Assembly: GCA_963556145.1 (NCBI GenBank)
Contig: OY744465.1
Coordinates: 1,364,001-1,428,000, forward strand
Source of the DNA: Hygrocybe punicea
Lineage: Eukaryota; Basidiomycota; Agaricomycetes; Agaricales; Hygrophoraceae
Length of the DNA stretch: 64,000 nucleotides
Direction of reading: 5' to 3'
Both the position numbers and the translations under genes were made by a program. Positions 1-9,563 of this stretch are shown here, in pieces. The notes under the pieces are model-generated. The model did no database searches and was not told the DNA's origin. It saw only the letters and a program-made list of their open reading frames with translations. How positions within the stretch are numbered: position 1 is the first letter of the stretch; every line of letters starts with the position of its first letter.

Positions 1-1880
1 TGGGAAGCCCCAGCCTGTCATTTTCGGGCCATATGAGGTGCGGGTGATTGTACCATGCCGTGGCTGGTCAAAATCGGCGGGTGGAAGGTGCAGGAACCGC
101 CCAAAAAAAACTTGGGGGGGTGAGGGGGACAATATGATGGCGTGGGTGATTGGGTAGCCCCAGCCTGTCGTTTGCGGGCTAAACGAGGTGCGGGGGATTG
201 TGCCATGCCATGGGTGGTCGAAATCGGCAGGTGGAACTGCCGAAAAAACTTGGGAGGGGGGTGGGGGACAAATTAATGGTGCAGGCGATTGGGAAGCCCC
301 AACCTGTCGTTTGCGGGCTAAACGAGGTGCGCAGGGTTGTACCATGTCATGGGTGGTCGAAATCAGCAGGTGGAAGGTGCAGGAACCACTGAAAAAACTT
401 GGGGGGGGGGTGGGGGACAAATTGATGGCATGGGCGATTGGGAAGCTCCAACCTGTCATTTTCAGGCTAAACGAGGTGTGGGGGGTTGGATCATGTCGTG
501 GGTGGTCGAAATCGGCAGGTGGAAGCACCAGGAACCGCCAAAGAAAACTTGGAGGGGTGGATGGGCAAAGTGATGGTGTGGGTGGCTGGGCAGCCCCGGG
601 CTGTCATTTTCACGCTGAACGAGGTGCAGAGGCCTGTGCCATGCCATGGGTGGTCGAAATTGGCGGGTGGAAGCAGCAGGAACGAATGCAAAAAAGGTGG
701 TTGAGGTTGGGGGGCAAAGTGACGGCGCGAGTGATTGGGCAGCCCCGGGCTGTCATTTTCAGGCCGAAGGAGGAGTGGGGGGTTGTACCATGCAGTGGGT
801 GGTCGAAATCGGTGGGTGGAAACAGCAGGAACCGCCGAAAGAAATTTGGGGGTGGGTGGGGTGGACAACGTGATGGCGTGGGCGATTGGGTAGCCCCAGC
901 CTGTCGATTTCCGGCCGAACGAGGTGCGGGGGGTTGTGCCATGTCATGGGTGGTCGAAATCGGCCAGTGGAATGAGCAGGAACCACCGAAAAAAAATTGG
1001 GGGGTGGGTGTGGGACACATTGATGGCGTGGGCGATTGGGAGGCCCCAGCCTGTCGTTTTCGGGCCAAGCGAGGTGCGGGGGCTTGAAAGATGCCATGGA
1101 TGGTTGAAATCGGCAGGTGGAAGGTGCAGGAATCACCAAAAAAAACTTGGGGGGGTGAGGGGGACAATATCATGGCGTGGGTTATTGGGTAGCCCCAGAC
1201 TGTCGTTTTCGGCCCATACGAGGTGCAGGGGATTGTAACATGTCGTGAGTGGTCGAAATCGACGGGTGGAAGGTGCAGGAACCGCCGAAAACAACTGGGG
1301 GCTGCTGTGGGGGACAATGTGATGACATGGGCGATTTGGAAGCCCCAGCCAGTCGATTTCCGGCCAAACGAGGTGCGGGGCATTGTACCATCTCGTGGGT
1401 GGTAGAAATCGTCGGGTGGAAGGTGCAGGAACTGCCGAAAACAACTTGGGGGTGCTGGGGGGGGACAATGTGATGGCATGGGCGATTGGGCAGCCCCAGC
1501 CTGTCGTTTTCGAGCCAAACGAGGTGCGGGGGATTAAGAGGTGCTATGGGCAGTCGAAATTGCTAGGGGGAAGCAGCAGGAACCGCCCAAAAAAACTTGG
1601 AGGAGGTGGGGGGGGCAAAGTGATGGCACGCGCGATTGGCTGGCACCGGCCTATCATTTTGATGTGAAATGAGGTGCGGGGGGTTCAAAGATGCCTTGTG
1701 TGCTCGATATCAGTGGGAGGCAGCAGCAGGAACCGCCGAACAAAGCTTGGAGGAGGTGGGGGGGTGCAAAGTGAAGGGACGTGCGATTGGGCAGCCCCAG
1801 CCAGAAGTTATCAGTCCAAATGAGGTGCGGCATGCAGTGGGCAGTCGAAAGCGATGGGTGGAGACAACAGAAGCCGCCCG
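1..1880. repeat. Satellite array, ~150 bp monomer, about 13 copies
   Basis: The landmark AACGAGGTGCGGGG recurs near 34, 182, 321, 469, 617, 767, 917, 1068, 1217, 1367, 1517, 1667 and 1817, so the period is close to 150 bp (the first units are shorter). Each monomer also holds a CCATGNCNTGGGTGGTCGAAATCGG-like block and a G-run of 6-10 bases. Copies differ by substitutions and small indels, with the rightmost two most diverged. The array starts before base 1. Long open frames cross it on both strands (for example 188-1087 and 610-1518), but these come from the repeat composition and are not called as genes. Confidence 0.93.
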
Positions 1881-1899
1881 ATGAACTGGGGAAGTAAAT

Positions 1900-2402
1900 C
1901 ACAACAAAATGACAGTCACCTCATTTGATGTAGTGCTGTTGCCGTCGTTGCCACTGCTGCTGTTTGCCGTCGCCGTGGTCATTGGTCATTGCTGCTGCTG
2001 TCCGGGCGGCTGTTGCCTCGAGATAATTTGTGCTGTAATCAGAAATAAGTTGGTAGTAAAAAAAAAACAAAGATTCAAGAAAAGACATAGCGGGAGTGGG
2101 CACGTTGCCGCTTCATTCCTCGCCCCTCTGCTGGTCGCCGTTGGCCTTTGTTTTGGGTTGGCCTGCGTTGTTGCGAGCTGGTGTGGCTGTGGCTGTTGGC
2201 GTGGTGTCACTGGTGTGCTCCGCATGTTTGTGTGGTGAGATTGGTGACCTTGGTGGTTGTCCGCTATTAATTTCCTTTTTTGGACGGCTAACCATGGTTT
2301 AGCCGTTCCACAACGGTCCGGTCCGGCTAACAACCCATATATGGGTTAGCCGTTGTTAGCCGTAGCCGAGCCGAGCCGGACCGAGCCGTGGCAACACTAG
2401 AT
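1900..2402 (-). mobile_element. Right part of a non-autonomous element with GGTTAGCCG/CCGAGCCG words
   Basis: The stretch is GT-rich on the plus strand. From about 2283 to 2400 it turns into overlapping inverted short words (GGCTAACC, GGTTAGCCG, CCGGACCG, CCGAGCCG) and ends in CCGTGGCAACACTA. This matches the end design of the hAT-like copies at 26216-27181, which end in CCGTGGTCAACCCTA. The minus strand carries a splice-like stretch around 2040-2110, similar to the cores of the other elements. The left end and target duplication were not found, so the boundaries are uncertain. No gene is recognised. Confidence 0.4.
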
Positions 2403-2414
2403 GCTAGCAATGTT

Positions 2415-3014
2415 ACACAGGGTGCACAGTAGCATACCATGTCACACAGTATCTTGAAAGTACTTGACAAGTATACTAAATATCATTACTGTAACATTCA
2501 ACATGGTATTGTAACAGTATTCAGACATAAACTACAATACTTGTACTCAAATTCATCTGAAGGTATGAAGGCAAATGAGACTTATACCTTTTCAATAACA
2601 TCAAGCCTTTTGTTTCACTACTTTTACTGTATCTACAGCAAAGTACTGTATAGTTCGGATAGAATACTTGCAGCCTAAGATGAATAAAAGTATTAAACTA
2701 GTAAGGAAGTTGTGCCACTTTCACTACTAGGATACCTTTTGAATCCTTTCAAGATACAGTGTGAAATAGTATAGTACTGTTGCCATATTGTAGATTTAAG
2801 ATACTGTGTCAATACTTTTAAGATACTGTTTCAGTACTTTTATTATAATAAAAGTATCTTAAAAGTATTGACACAGTATCTTAAATCCACAATATGGCAA
2901 TAGTACTATACTATTTCACACTGTATCTTGAAAGGATTCAAAAGGTATCCTAGTAGTGAAAGTGGCACAACTTCCTTACTAGTTTAATACTTTTATTCAT
3001 CTTAGGCTGCAAGT
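2415..3014. mobile_element. Foldback element, left arm plus inner part of right arm
   Basis: This is a near-perfect inverted repeat centred between 2845 and 2846 (in TATTATAATA). The left arm, 2415-2845, is 431 bp. It carries an extra 11 bp near the centre compared with the right arm. The right arm begins at 2846 and is interrupted at 3014 by the gypsy dimer, resuming at 16706. Arm ends read ACACAGGGTGC. TTA flanks both ends (2413-2415 and 16956-16958), consistent with a TA or TWA target duplication (Tc1/mariner or PIF/Harbinger type), which I cannot decide between. AT-rich words such as AGTATCTTGAAAG recur inside. No coding capacity. Confidence 0.82.
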
Positions 3015-3576
3015 TGTTACGGATCGCTGTTCTTATAGCGGGCTCCGGCAACAAAGAACCAAACGAGGATGATTGATAAGGAGAAAAGCGGATACAAACA
3101 AATGTACGAAGAGGGAGGAGTCTGGGTGTCTGGTAGCAATCGGGGGAAGAGTAGCTAGACTAAACTTAAGGTTACTGACTACAATTGTCCGTGACTAAAT
3201 ACTATCGAATGACTTTAGGGCTGGCTTCTTCGTCATGTATGGCTGCGTCGAGGATAAGCTCCGAGATGAACGGCGTCTTCGTATACTTCGTGGTCTGTGC
3301 GTTTTAGGGTGCCAACGTGGTGGCCATCGGCTACGTTGCATGTCCGGTGTCAGCAGACAGCTGATTCGGTGATTGTGTTGCGCGGTGTTATTGAGGGCTT
3401 GTACCAACGTGTATGATGTATCGGCGGCGATCGGATGATGAGGATAGTCGTGTGGATTTGGATATCGTCGTTGATTGTCGTCGATGATGTTTTGGACCCA
3501 AGCTATGACGTTGTTTTGTGACGTGGTGTCGGAGTCGGGGTCAGAAACGGGGGTTAGATCGGGGTAAAAGGTAACA
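3015..3576 (-). repeat. LTR 1 (3' LTR of the left copy)
   Basis: It begins TGTTAC and ends GTAACA, a 6 bp terminal inverted repeat of the TG...CA type. It is 562 bp, and identical to LTRs 2 and 3 where I compared them. The start abuts the target duplication CAAGT. The sense strand contains AAGTTTAGTCT (plus-strand 3157-3167), complementary to the primer-binding site. A TATTTAG stretch lies about 30 nt upstream of it on the sense strand, a possible TATA element. Confidence 0.95.
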
Positions 3577-4016
3577 ATACCCCCGGAACAAGGGGAATCG
3601 TCCCGATTAACCGGAGGGAAAACGGAATCATACACGGCGGCGCAATCGATGAACTCGCGGTATGGATCGACGGGGTCATCGGTGAACCAGACAGGGACAG
3701 TCGGGGGAACAGCAGGACGGGGAGGGCCAATGGGACGCACGGAGTAAAACGTACGGGGGGCGAAGAAGAGGCCAACGCCGAGATGAGCGATGTCAGACGT
3801 GAGGTGGATGGAGCCGAACGAAGAAGGAGGCATCAGGTCGACGGTGAAGCGAACATCACGGCCACAGAGGCGTCGCTTCGAACGAGGGACACGGAAGCGA
3901 GGAGGAAGGTGACGGAAATAAGGTGAGGAAGGGAGATAAACAGCGGAGGCAGACATAGAGGAAAGAAGGCAAAGAGCGAAGGAAGGAAAAGAGGGGAAAC
4001 CAGACGATATATACAA
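3195..4016 (-). CDS. ORF3 of gypsy copy 1, downstream of pol, unknown function
   Basis: A 273-residue frame starts 23 bp after the pol stop, in the position env occupies in errantiviruses, and its last ~127 codons lie inside the 3' LTR. The first ~30 residues are hydrophobic and end in small residues, resembling a signal peptide. No second membrane segment, glycosylation cluster or fusion-peptide pattern stands out. The middle is rich in Pro and Asp, and the C-terminus is Arg/Ser-rich (RSIRRRRSSRSLSS), as in nuclear or RNA-binding tails. I do not recognise the family. It may be an accessory protein or a chance open frame: the copies are identical, so they give no test of selection. Confidence 0.45.
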   Translation of the reverse strand: MYISSGFPSFPSFALCLLSSMSASAVYLPSSPYFRHLPPRFRVPRSKRRLCGRDVRFTVDLMPPSSFGSIHLTSDIAHLGVGLFFAPRTFYSVRPIGPPRPAVPPTVPVWFTDDPVDPYREFIDCAAVYDSVFPPVNRDDSPCSGGIVTFYPDLTPVSDPDSDTTSQNNVIAWVQNIIDDNQRRYPNPHDYPHHPIAADTSYTLVQALNNTAQHNHRISCLLTPDMQRSRWPPRWHPKTHRPRSIRRRRSSRSLSSTQPYMTKKPALKSFDSI

Positions 4017-4039
4017 AAGAGAAAGATTAGGGCAGGTAC

Positions 4040-7000
4040 TTAAAACACGAGGTGATCGGGGTTAACGGGATGATCGTGGGTAAAAGAAGAAGGGAGAAGG
4101 GAAAAACAATGTGGTGTTGAAATATCGTATTCGTGTGAAAGGGCGGCGGAGGGGATTGGTGAGGGAAGATGATAAAAATGAATAATAGGGAAAGCGTAAG
4201 GACAGAGTTTTTTGCGTGAATTGAAGTCGAGATTACCGAAGCCGGTAGTATTGGCAATTTGGGTGGGTGCGATGATGGGGGAGGAGATTTCGATGATGGA
4301 TGTGACGGCATCAACGGGAGCGGTTTCATAGAGATATGCGTGAGTGATGCCGGGGGGAAAGAGGTATTTGCGGAATTCGTGGTTTTTTGAACCATCACGG
4401 ATGAGGGCGGCATTGTGTGGGTAAATTGTAAGCAAAATAGACGAGGAAGAGAAAGGAGGGATAACGGAAGGGGGGAGAGTAAAAAGAGAACGAAGGGATA
4501 AAGATGAAGGGGCACGGGGATGTATTTTATGGAAATCATTGACGAGATCCTGGCAATATGCGGTTTCGGATGCAGGGATCCAGGAATCTTCGTCGCGAGG
4601 ATAGTCGAGCCAATGTACCAAATAATATAACTTATTACGGCGTATGCGGGAGTCAAGGATATGTTCGATTTCGTAATGATCGTCGTTGTCGATAATATCA
4701 GGAGGTGGTCGAAGATGGTATTTCTGTTGTATGGAGGACGAAGGCGGTTGGAATGGTGAAAGGAGAGTGACGTTAAATATGGGAAAGATCTTCCAGGTTT
4801 TCGGTAATTTTAACTTGTATGACGATGATCCGATTTTGTCGAGGACGGTGAAAGGACCGAATTTTTGATTGTCAAGCTTCTTACTCGGACGATCTGTGGT
4901 CAGATTCTTTCCATTTAGCCAGACTTTATCACCAGGAGAGAAGACAATTTTCTTGACATGACTGTCATACTTATCCTTCATGGTTTGTCTCGTAATGTCC
5001 GCAATTTCGCCTATTTTCTGTTGTATTGATTTCATTCGTGTAACGAAATCATTAACGGCTTCGTTGGCAATAGGAGTATGCTTGTCAACGTCGAGACCGG
5101 TCCAAGGATGTTGTCCCTGCGTAGCGAAGAAAGGGGAAGTCTTAATCGCGGATGATTCGCGATTGGCCAATGCAAATTCGGCAAGGGCAAGCCATTCGTG
5201 CCAATCATCTTGTCGGTAATTGGTAAAAAAACGAAGAAAAATTTCGAGTTCTTGATTCATTCGTTCCGTTTGTCCATCAGCGCGTGGATGATATGCTGTT
5301 GTTGGACGTCCTTTGATACCGATCAAGGAGTACAATTCAGTGATGAACCGTGAAACGAAGACCGAACCACGATCAGAGATGATAAAGCGAGGTATGCCGA
5401 AACGTTTGAAGACGTAATCCCGGAATAAGCGCGCCCATCCTTCTGATGTCAACGTTGTATTCGTGGCGATAAAGATCGGATGTTTTGATCGTTTGTCAAC
5501 GACAACCAAGATGGCGTCAAAACCATGTGATTCAGGTAGAGGGCCAATCATATCGACAGAAATCGTATGCCAATTATACGGTGGTACATCGTGAGGGAAA
5601 AGTTGTCCGAATTGTTTTCCTCGTCGTGGCTTATTTTGTTGACATTCGGCACAACCCTTAATATACCGTTCGACGTCTTCTCGGATGGTTGGCCATGTTG
5701 TTGTTCGTGAGATCAGTTCAATCGTTTTATCACGTCCAGGATGGCCTGCGGTGGGAATATCGTGATGTAAGGAAATGATGTTGTCGCATGTAGGGGTTGC
5801 ATGAAGTATTTGTCGGATCGTTTGTTCTGGTAATACAAATAATGAGTCAGGAAGACCGATCATACCTTCATTGTCTTTTTCTTTGGGTTTATGGTCGACG
5901 CGTCGTGAAAGGAGATCGGCCTTCTTGTTCTGTGATCCCTTCCGGTATAACAAACGGAAACTATAGTCCTGTAAGAATGCGATCCAACGAGCCTGTCGTC
6001 GGGTGAGATCTTGCGGTTTGCGGTAATATTCGAGGTTACGATGATCGGTGAAGACATCAATTTGTTCTTTTGCACCAAGAAGAAAATGTCGCCATTCTTC
6101 GAAGCTCCGTATAATTGCAAGTAATTCTTTATCGAAGACTTGGTAATTGCGTTCCGCTGGTGTCATTGTTGTTGACATGTATGCGACAGGGCGGAAAAGA
6201 CCGTCAGGTTGTTCTTGCGAAAGGATAGCACCGATCGCATAATCTGATGCGTCACATTCGATGGTGAATTTCTTATCAGGGACAGGTAATACGAGGATTG
6301 GATCGGTGGTAATGATGGTTTTTAATTGATCGAAAGCATTTTGTTGTTCTTCTGTCCAATCCCATTTTGCTTTTCCCGTCAATTTGTGTAATGGGCTCGC
6401 GATCTGTGAGAAGTTTTCAACGAAACGACGATAGAAATTCAGGAAACCAATGAATCGCTGTAATTCGGTTTGGTTTGTTGGAACGGGCCAATCAGTAATG
6501 GCATTGGTTTTGATAGGATCCATCTGAACTTGGCCATCTCCGACGATAAGTCCAAGATAATCGACCTTTTCCTTGTCGAATGTACATTTCTTTGGCTTCA
6601 AGAAGAGATTGTTTTCGCGAAAGATCTTCAAAACTTGTTTCGTTCGTTTCCGGTTTTCTTCGAGAGATTTCGAGAAAATCAAAATGTCGTCCATGTATAC
6701 CAATAGCCATCCTTCACGTATTTCGTATCGGAAAACGTGATTCATCAATCGTTGAAATGTCGGTGGTGAATTCTTCAGGCCAAAGAACATGACCGTCGGT
6801 TCGAATAAACCTTTTGGTGTCAGAAAAGCGGCTTTGTGTTCATCGCCTTCCTTGATGCGGACGTTGTTGAATCCCCATCGTACATCCAATTTCGTGAAAT
6901 ATTTGGCTTCGGCTAATTGATTGATTATATCATTGATCAGTGGCAATGGGTATTTGTCATCGACTGTCCATGAATTTAACCATCGATAATCTTGAATTGG

Positions 7001-8320
7001 TCGTCGTTCGGCGGCATCTTTCTTCGATACGAAGAAGAAAGGAGATGCGTAAGGTGATTTGGAAGGACGAATTCGTCCTGTTTTCAGGTTTTCGTCTAAG
7101 AATTTGTCGAGGTCTTGTTTTTCGATCGGTGATAACGGATATAATTTACAATCATGATGATCTGGTGCATCTGGTTTCAGCGTTATAGCGTGATCCCATG
7201 GTTTTCGTGCAGGTAATTCATCGAAGCCGGACGGTTCAAAAACATCTCGATAGTCATGATATGTTTCGGGTACCAACTCCTCGAAGGTCTTTTCTTTTTG
7301 TTGTTCTTGTGCCTTGATGGCAAGTTCTGTTGACTTTGTCATAAAGGAGCGAAAGTGTATGGGATCCATTGTTTCCTCCATAACTTGATCGAACCAAAGG
7401 GGTCGTTCCCAAACTACCGTATCAAATTCAGTTGAACGTATTATTGATGACGTTCCGCAACCAGAAAGACATCGAGAAAACTTGATCTCGTTTTCTCGCC
7501 AATCAATTTCTGGGTTGTGCTTCTTCAACCAGTCGTATCCGAGGAAAATATCCATCTTGGCCAATGTTGTTACCGCAAAACGGAGTAATTCTTGATGATC
7601 GCCAACACGCATTTGTAACTCACAATATTCCGTGATCTGTCCTGTTTTTGGTTGCGTTCCATCACTCATGTAGGAGTTAAACGGATTCAGGTATGGTTTT
7701 GTCGGAATGTTATGTGCTTTAACGTAGCCGACGTCGATAGCGCAAATAGTACATCCGCAGTCAATCAAACTTGTCATGGGATATTGTCGTCCATCCTGTG
7801 GTACGGAGACAAAACCATGAACCAGTAAGGCCATACGGAGTTCGGAATCTTTTTGTGTTATAGCTCGTATCGGTTCCATTGTCCGTGGTTCGTGTGGTGG
7901 ATCCTGTGGCATGTTTTGCACCAACCATTGTACTGCTTCTGCGATAGGTCGTCGGTTAAGTGTCAAGACAAGTCCTGGCGAAATCTTGTCCGTCCATTGG
8001 TCATAGATGTCCCAATCATTCAAGATGTCAAGGGCATAACCCATTGTGGTTGAGCGAATAGCAACGATCGTTTCCATCGCATTGAATTCGGATTCGATTG
8101 TCGTTTTTCTTTTCTGGGGTTCGATTTTCTCTTCTTTGTCTGCAACATGGGTATCTCGCCACGTGTTGCTTTCCTCTTTCGGCTCTGTTGTCGGTATTTG
8201 TCTCAATTCGTTGCGGAGGGCTTTGAGATTGGTGAAAACGTTGTTGAATTGTTTACATACGTATACATCTTTCTCGAGTCGTGCGATCGTGGCCTCTTGC
8301 GCTTCACGTCGCTTCTTCAA
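4040..8320 (-). CDS. pol: Gypsy copy 1 Pol: protease, RT, RNase H, integrase, chromodomain, ASCH-like domain
   Basis: 1426 residues. Protease motif LIDCGCT near 185-191 has Cys where Ser or Thr is usual after the catalytic Asp. RT carries YMDD at 542-545. RNase H starts near 685 with Asp690. The integrase has an HHCC finger (His853/His860, Cys890/Cys893) and D,D-35-E at Asp923, Asp983, Glu1019. A chromodomain spans about 1215-1268 (YEIEHILDSR to SWIPASE). Residues about 1295-1412 look like an ASCH/EVE-type PUA-like fold: the markers are DGSKNHEFRKY, YLYETAP and GFGNLDFN. There is no ATG: the frame opens at TTG overlapping the gag stop, so Pol is probably made as Gag-Pol by -1 frameshifting. 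The frame is intact. Confidence 0.95.
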   Translation of the reverse strand: MKKRREAQEATIARLEKDVYVCKQFNNVFTNLKALRNELRQIPTTEPKEESNTWRDTHVADKEEKIEPQKRKTTIESEFNAMETIVAIRSTTMGYALDILNDWDIYDQWTDKISPGLVLTLNRRPIAEAVQWLVQNMPQDPPHEPRTMEPIRAITQKDSELRMALLVHGFVSVPQDGRQYPMTSLIDCGCTICAIDVGYVKAHNIPTKPYLNPFNSYMSDGTQPKTGQITEYCELQMRVGDHQELLRFAVTTLAKMDIFLGYDWLKKHNPEIDWRENEIKFSRCLSGCGTSSIIRSTEFDTVVWERPLWFDQVMEETMDPIHFRSFMTKSTELAIKAQEQQKEKTFEELVPETYHDYRDVFEPSGFDELPARKPWDHAITLKPDAPDHHDCKLYPLSPIEKQDLDKFLDENLKTGRIRPSKSPYASPFFFVSKKDAAERRPIQDYRWLNSWTVDDKYPLPLINDIINQLAEAKYFTKLDVRWGFNNVRIKEGDEHKAAFLTPKGLFEPTVMFFGLKNSPPTFQRLMNHVFRYEIREGWLLVYMDDILIFSKSLEENRKRTKQVLKIFRENNLFLKPKKCTFDKEKVDYLGLIVGDGQVQMDPIKTNAITDWPVPTNQTELQRFIGFLNFYRRFVENFSQIASPLHKLTGKAKWDWTEEQQNAFDQLKTIITTDPILVLPVPDKKFTIECDASDYAIGAILSQEQPDGLFRPVAYMSTTMTPAERNYQVFDKELLAIIRSFEEWRHFLLGAKEQIDVFTDHRNLEYYRKPQDLTRRQARWIAFLQDYSFRLLYRKGSQNKKADLLSRRVDHKPKEKDNEGMIGLPDSLFVLPEQTIRQILHATPTCDNIISLHHDIPTAGHPGRDKTIELISRTTTWPTIREDVERYIKGCAECQQNKPRRGKQFGQLFPHDVPPYNWHTISVDMIGPLPESHGFDAILVVVDKRSKHPIFIATNTTLTSEGWARLFRDYVFKRFGIPRFIISDRGSVFVSRFITELYSLIGIKGRPTTAYHPRADGQTERMNQELEIFLRFFTNYRQDDWHEWLALAEFALANRESSAIKTSPFFATQGQHPWTGLDVDKHTPIANEAVNDFVTRMKSIQQKIGEIADITRQTMKDKYDSHVKKIVFSPGDKVWLNGKNLTTDRPSKKLDNQKFGPFTVLDKIGSSSYKLKLPKTWKIFPIFNVTLLSPFQPPSSSIQQKYHLRPPPDIIDNDDHYEIEHILDSRIRRNKLYYLVHWLDYPRDEDSWIPASETAYCQDLVNDFHKIHPRAPSSLSLRSLFTLPPSVIPPFSSSSILLTIYPHNAALIRDGSKNHEFRKYLFPPGITHAYLYETAPVDAVTSIIEISSPIIAPTQIANTTGFGNLDFNSRKKLCPYAFPIIHFYHLPSPIPSAALSHEYDISTPHCFSLLPSSFTHDHPVNPDHLVF

Positions 8321-8326
8321 AAACCC
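8317..8326 (-). promoter_or_regulatory. Predicted -1 ribosomal frameshift site (gag to pol), copy 1
   Basis: On the sense strand the last gag codons read G GGT TTT TGA. This is a perfect X XXY YYZ heptamer (GGGTTTT, plus-strand 8326 to 8320) in the gag frame, immediately before the stop. The pol frame is -1 relative to gag and open through this point. I did not identify a downstream pseudoknot by eye. Confidence 0.75.
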
Positions 8327-9546
8327 TCTTGCTTCAATTTCAACGCCGCCAACTCATCCATCAATGCTGCAATCCGGGCGTCTTTGCCATCGTCTTGTTG
8401 TTGTTTCGGTGTTTGTTGGACAGTTTCCATGGAACGAATCTGTTGTCGTCCTTGTTGTTCCGGACAGTTGCGTGAGATGTGTCCGGGTTGTCGACATTTA
8501 AAACAAATTCCTTTCTTTATGAAATCCAACCGTTGTTCATCTGTCAAGCGAGTAAACGTTTGCCGTTGAGGTGGCGTTTGTCGTTTATCGATGTCCATCG
8601 GGACAGATTCCGACTGTGGGCGGGGTGCTGATGTTTGTTGCGGTCGAGGAGTAGTCGATGTAGTTGTCGCGTTTGGATTGTATCGTGTTTTCGTGGGTAG
8701 ATTCATCGATCGTACTTGTTCCTGGCGACGTCGCCAATGTTGATCAAGTCTGACCGTTTGCTCGCGCCATTCCTCGATGGAAGTTGGGATTAGCATCCCA
8801 GTATAGATCTGATCGATTAATGGCTTGTTCATGTGAAGTTCGACGAGTTGAATGAGGTAGCTCTCGTTGAACATTTCGCTGAGACCAGCGAGACGTCGGA
8901 GAGTATCAAACTCGATCCAAAATTCGTCTGCTGTCATCTTTCCTTGACGCAAGTCGTTCAACTTGGTCAACGCGTCCTTCTTCTGATCCGGTTTTTCAAA
9001 GTGTCGTCTAAATTCTTTCGTGAAGTCGTCCAGACTTCCAAAATTGACGGGGTCGTGCTGCAAGGCAATGTCGACGTACTCGTCCGCCCATCGTCCGGCG
9101 AGTCCTCCTTGCAAATACGAGAGGATAAAAAGGATTTGCTTCTCCTCTGAATCGAAGGCGGTGATGTTTGCTCGGATGTAGATATGGGCACTACGGAGGA
9201 ATGTTTTGAATCCCTCTTTGTTCCCATCGTACTTAGCTGGCGGAGCGATATGAGATTTGGGAGATGACGGGGCTGCGGGTGCAACAGTGGTGGTGTCTTG
9301 GATTTCGCGGTTTTCTTCGGTGTCTGACATTCTGTTGTGTATGTGTGTTTGATGGTGAAGAGCAAGTGTTGAAGCAGAAAATGATGGCGGGGGGAAAGAC
9401 GGGGGTCGGAAGGTGGTCTGTTCTGCGACGTAGTGGTCGAAGTTGTCGTCAGAGGAATCTGACGTTTCGGGTGCAAGATGATATTCGTCGTCGTGTTCCC
9501 AATTTGGGGTTCGGTATCGTCGAGGTTCCAGGTTGTTTTGGTTCAA
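8317..9546 (-). CDS. gag: Gypsy copy 1 Gag
   Basis: 409 residues. An acidic, low-complexity N-terminus (1-100) is followed by a retrotransposon-gag capsid-like region (about 110-270, with a GLAGRWADEY stretch), a Gln/Pro/Thr-rich linker and one CCHC zinc knuckle, CFKCRQPGHISRNC, at about 348-361. The tail ends in a short helix-like AALMDELAALKLK. It forms the virus-like particle and packages RNA. The stop codon at 8317-8319 follows directly after the slippery GGGTTTT. A second in-frame Met near residue 73 (MSDTEENRE) could be an alternative start. Confidence 0.93.
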   Translation of the reverse strand: MNQNNLEPRRYRTPNWEHDDEYHLAPETSDSSDDNFDHYVAEQTTFRPPSFPPPSFSASTLALHHQTHIHNRMSDTEENREIQDTTTVAPAAPSSPKSHIAPPAKYDGNKEGFKTFLRSAHIYIRANITAFDSEEKQILFILSYLQGGLAGRWADEYVDIALQHDPVNFGSLDDFTKEFRRHFEKPDQKKDALTKLNDLRQGKMTADEFWIEFDTLRRLAGLSEMFNESYLIQLVELHMNKPLIDQIYTGMLIPTSIEEWREQTVRLDQHWRRRQEQVRSMNLPTKTRYNPNATTTSTTPRPQQTSAPRPQSESVPMDIDKRQTPPQRQTFTRLTDEQRLDFIKKGICFKCRQPGHISRNCPEQQGRQQIRSMETVQQTPKQQQDDGKDARIAALMDELAALKLKQEGF

Positions 9547-9563
9547 TGTCGAGGGAGTAAAGA

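Noticed and set aside
188..1518. Long open frames on both strands across the satellite
   Set aside because: They track the ~150 bp repeat and overlap each other on opposite strands; no protein motif.
3195..4016. Gypsy ORF3 as an envelope gene
   Set aside because: It has a hydrophobic start but no transmembrane anchor, cleavage site or heptad region that I can see; kept as unknown ORF3.
4027..4656. 209-codon frame opposite or offset to the end of pol (also at 10589-11218)
   Set aside because: It lies in another frame of the same strand as pol, which has clear domains there; low-complexity Ser/Pro/Leu shadow.
8967..9476. 169-codon frame within gag (also at 15529-16038)
   Set aside because: A frame-shifted shadow of gag, which carries the CCHC knuckle and capsid-like region.
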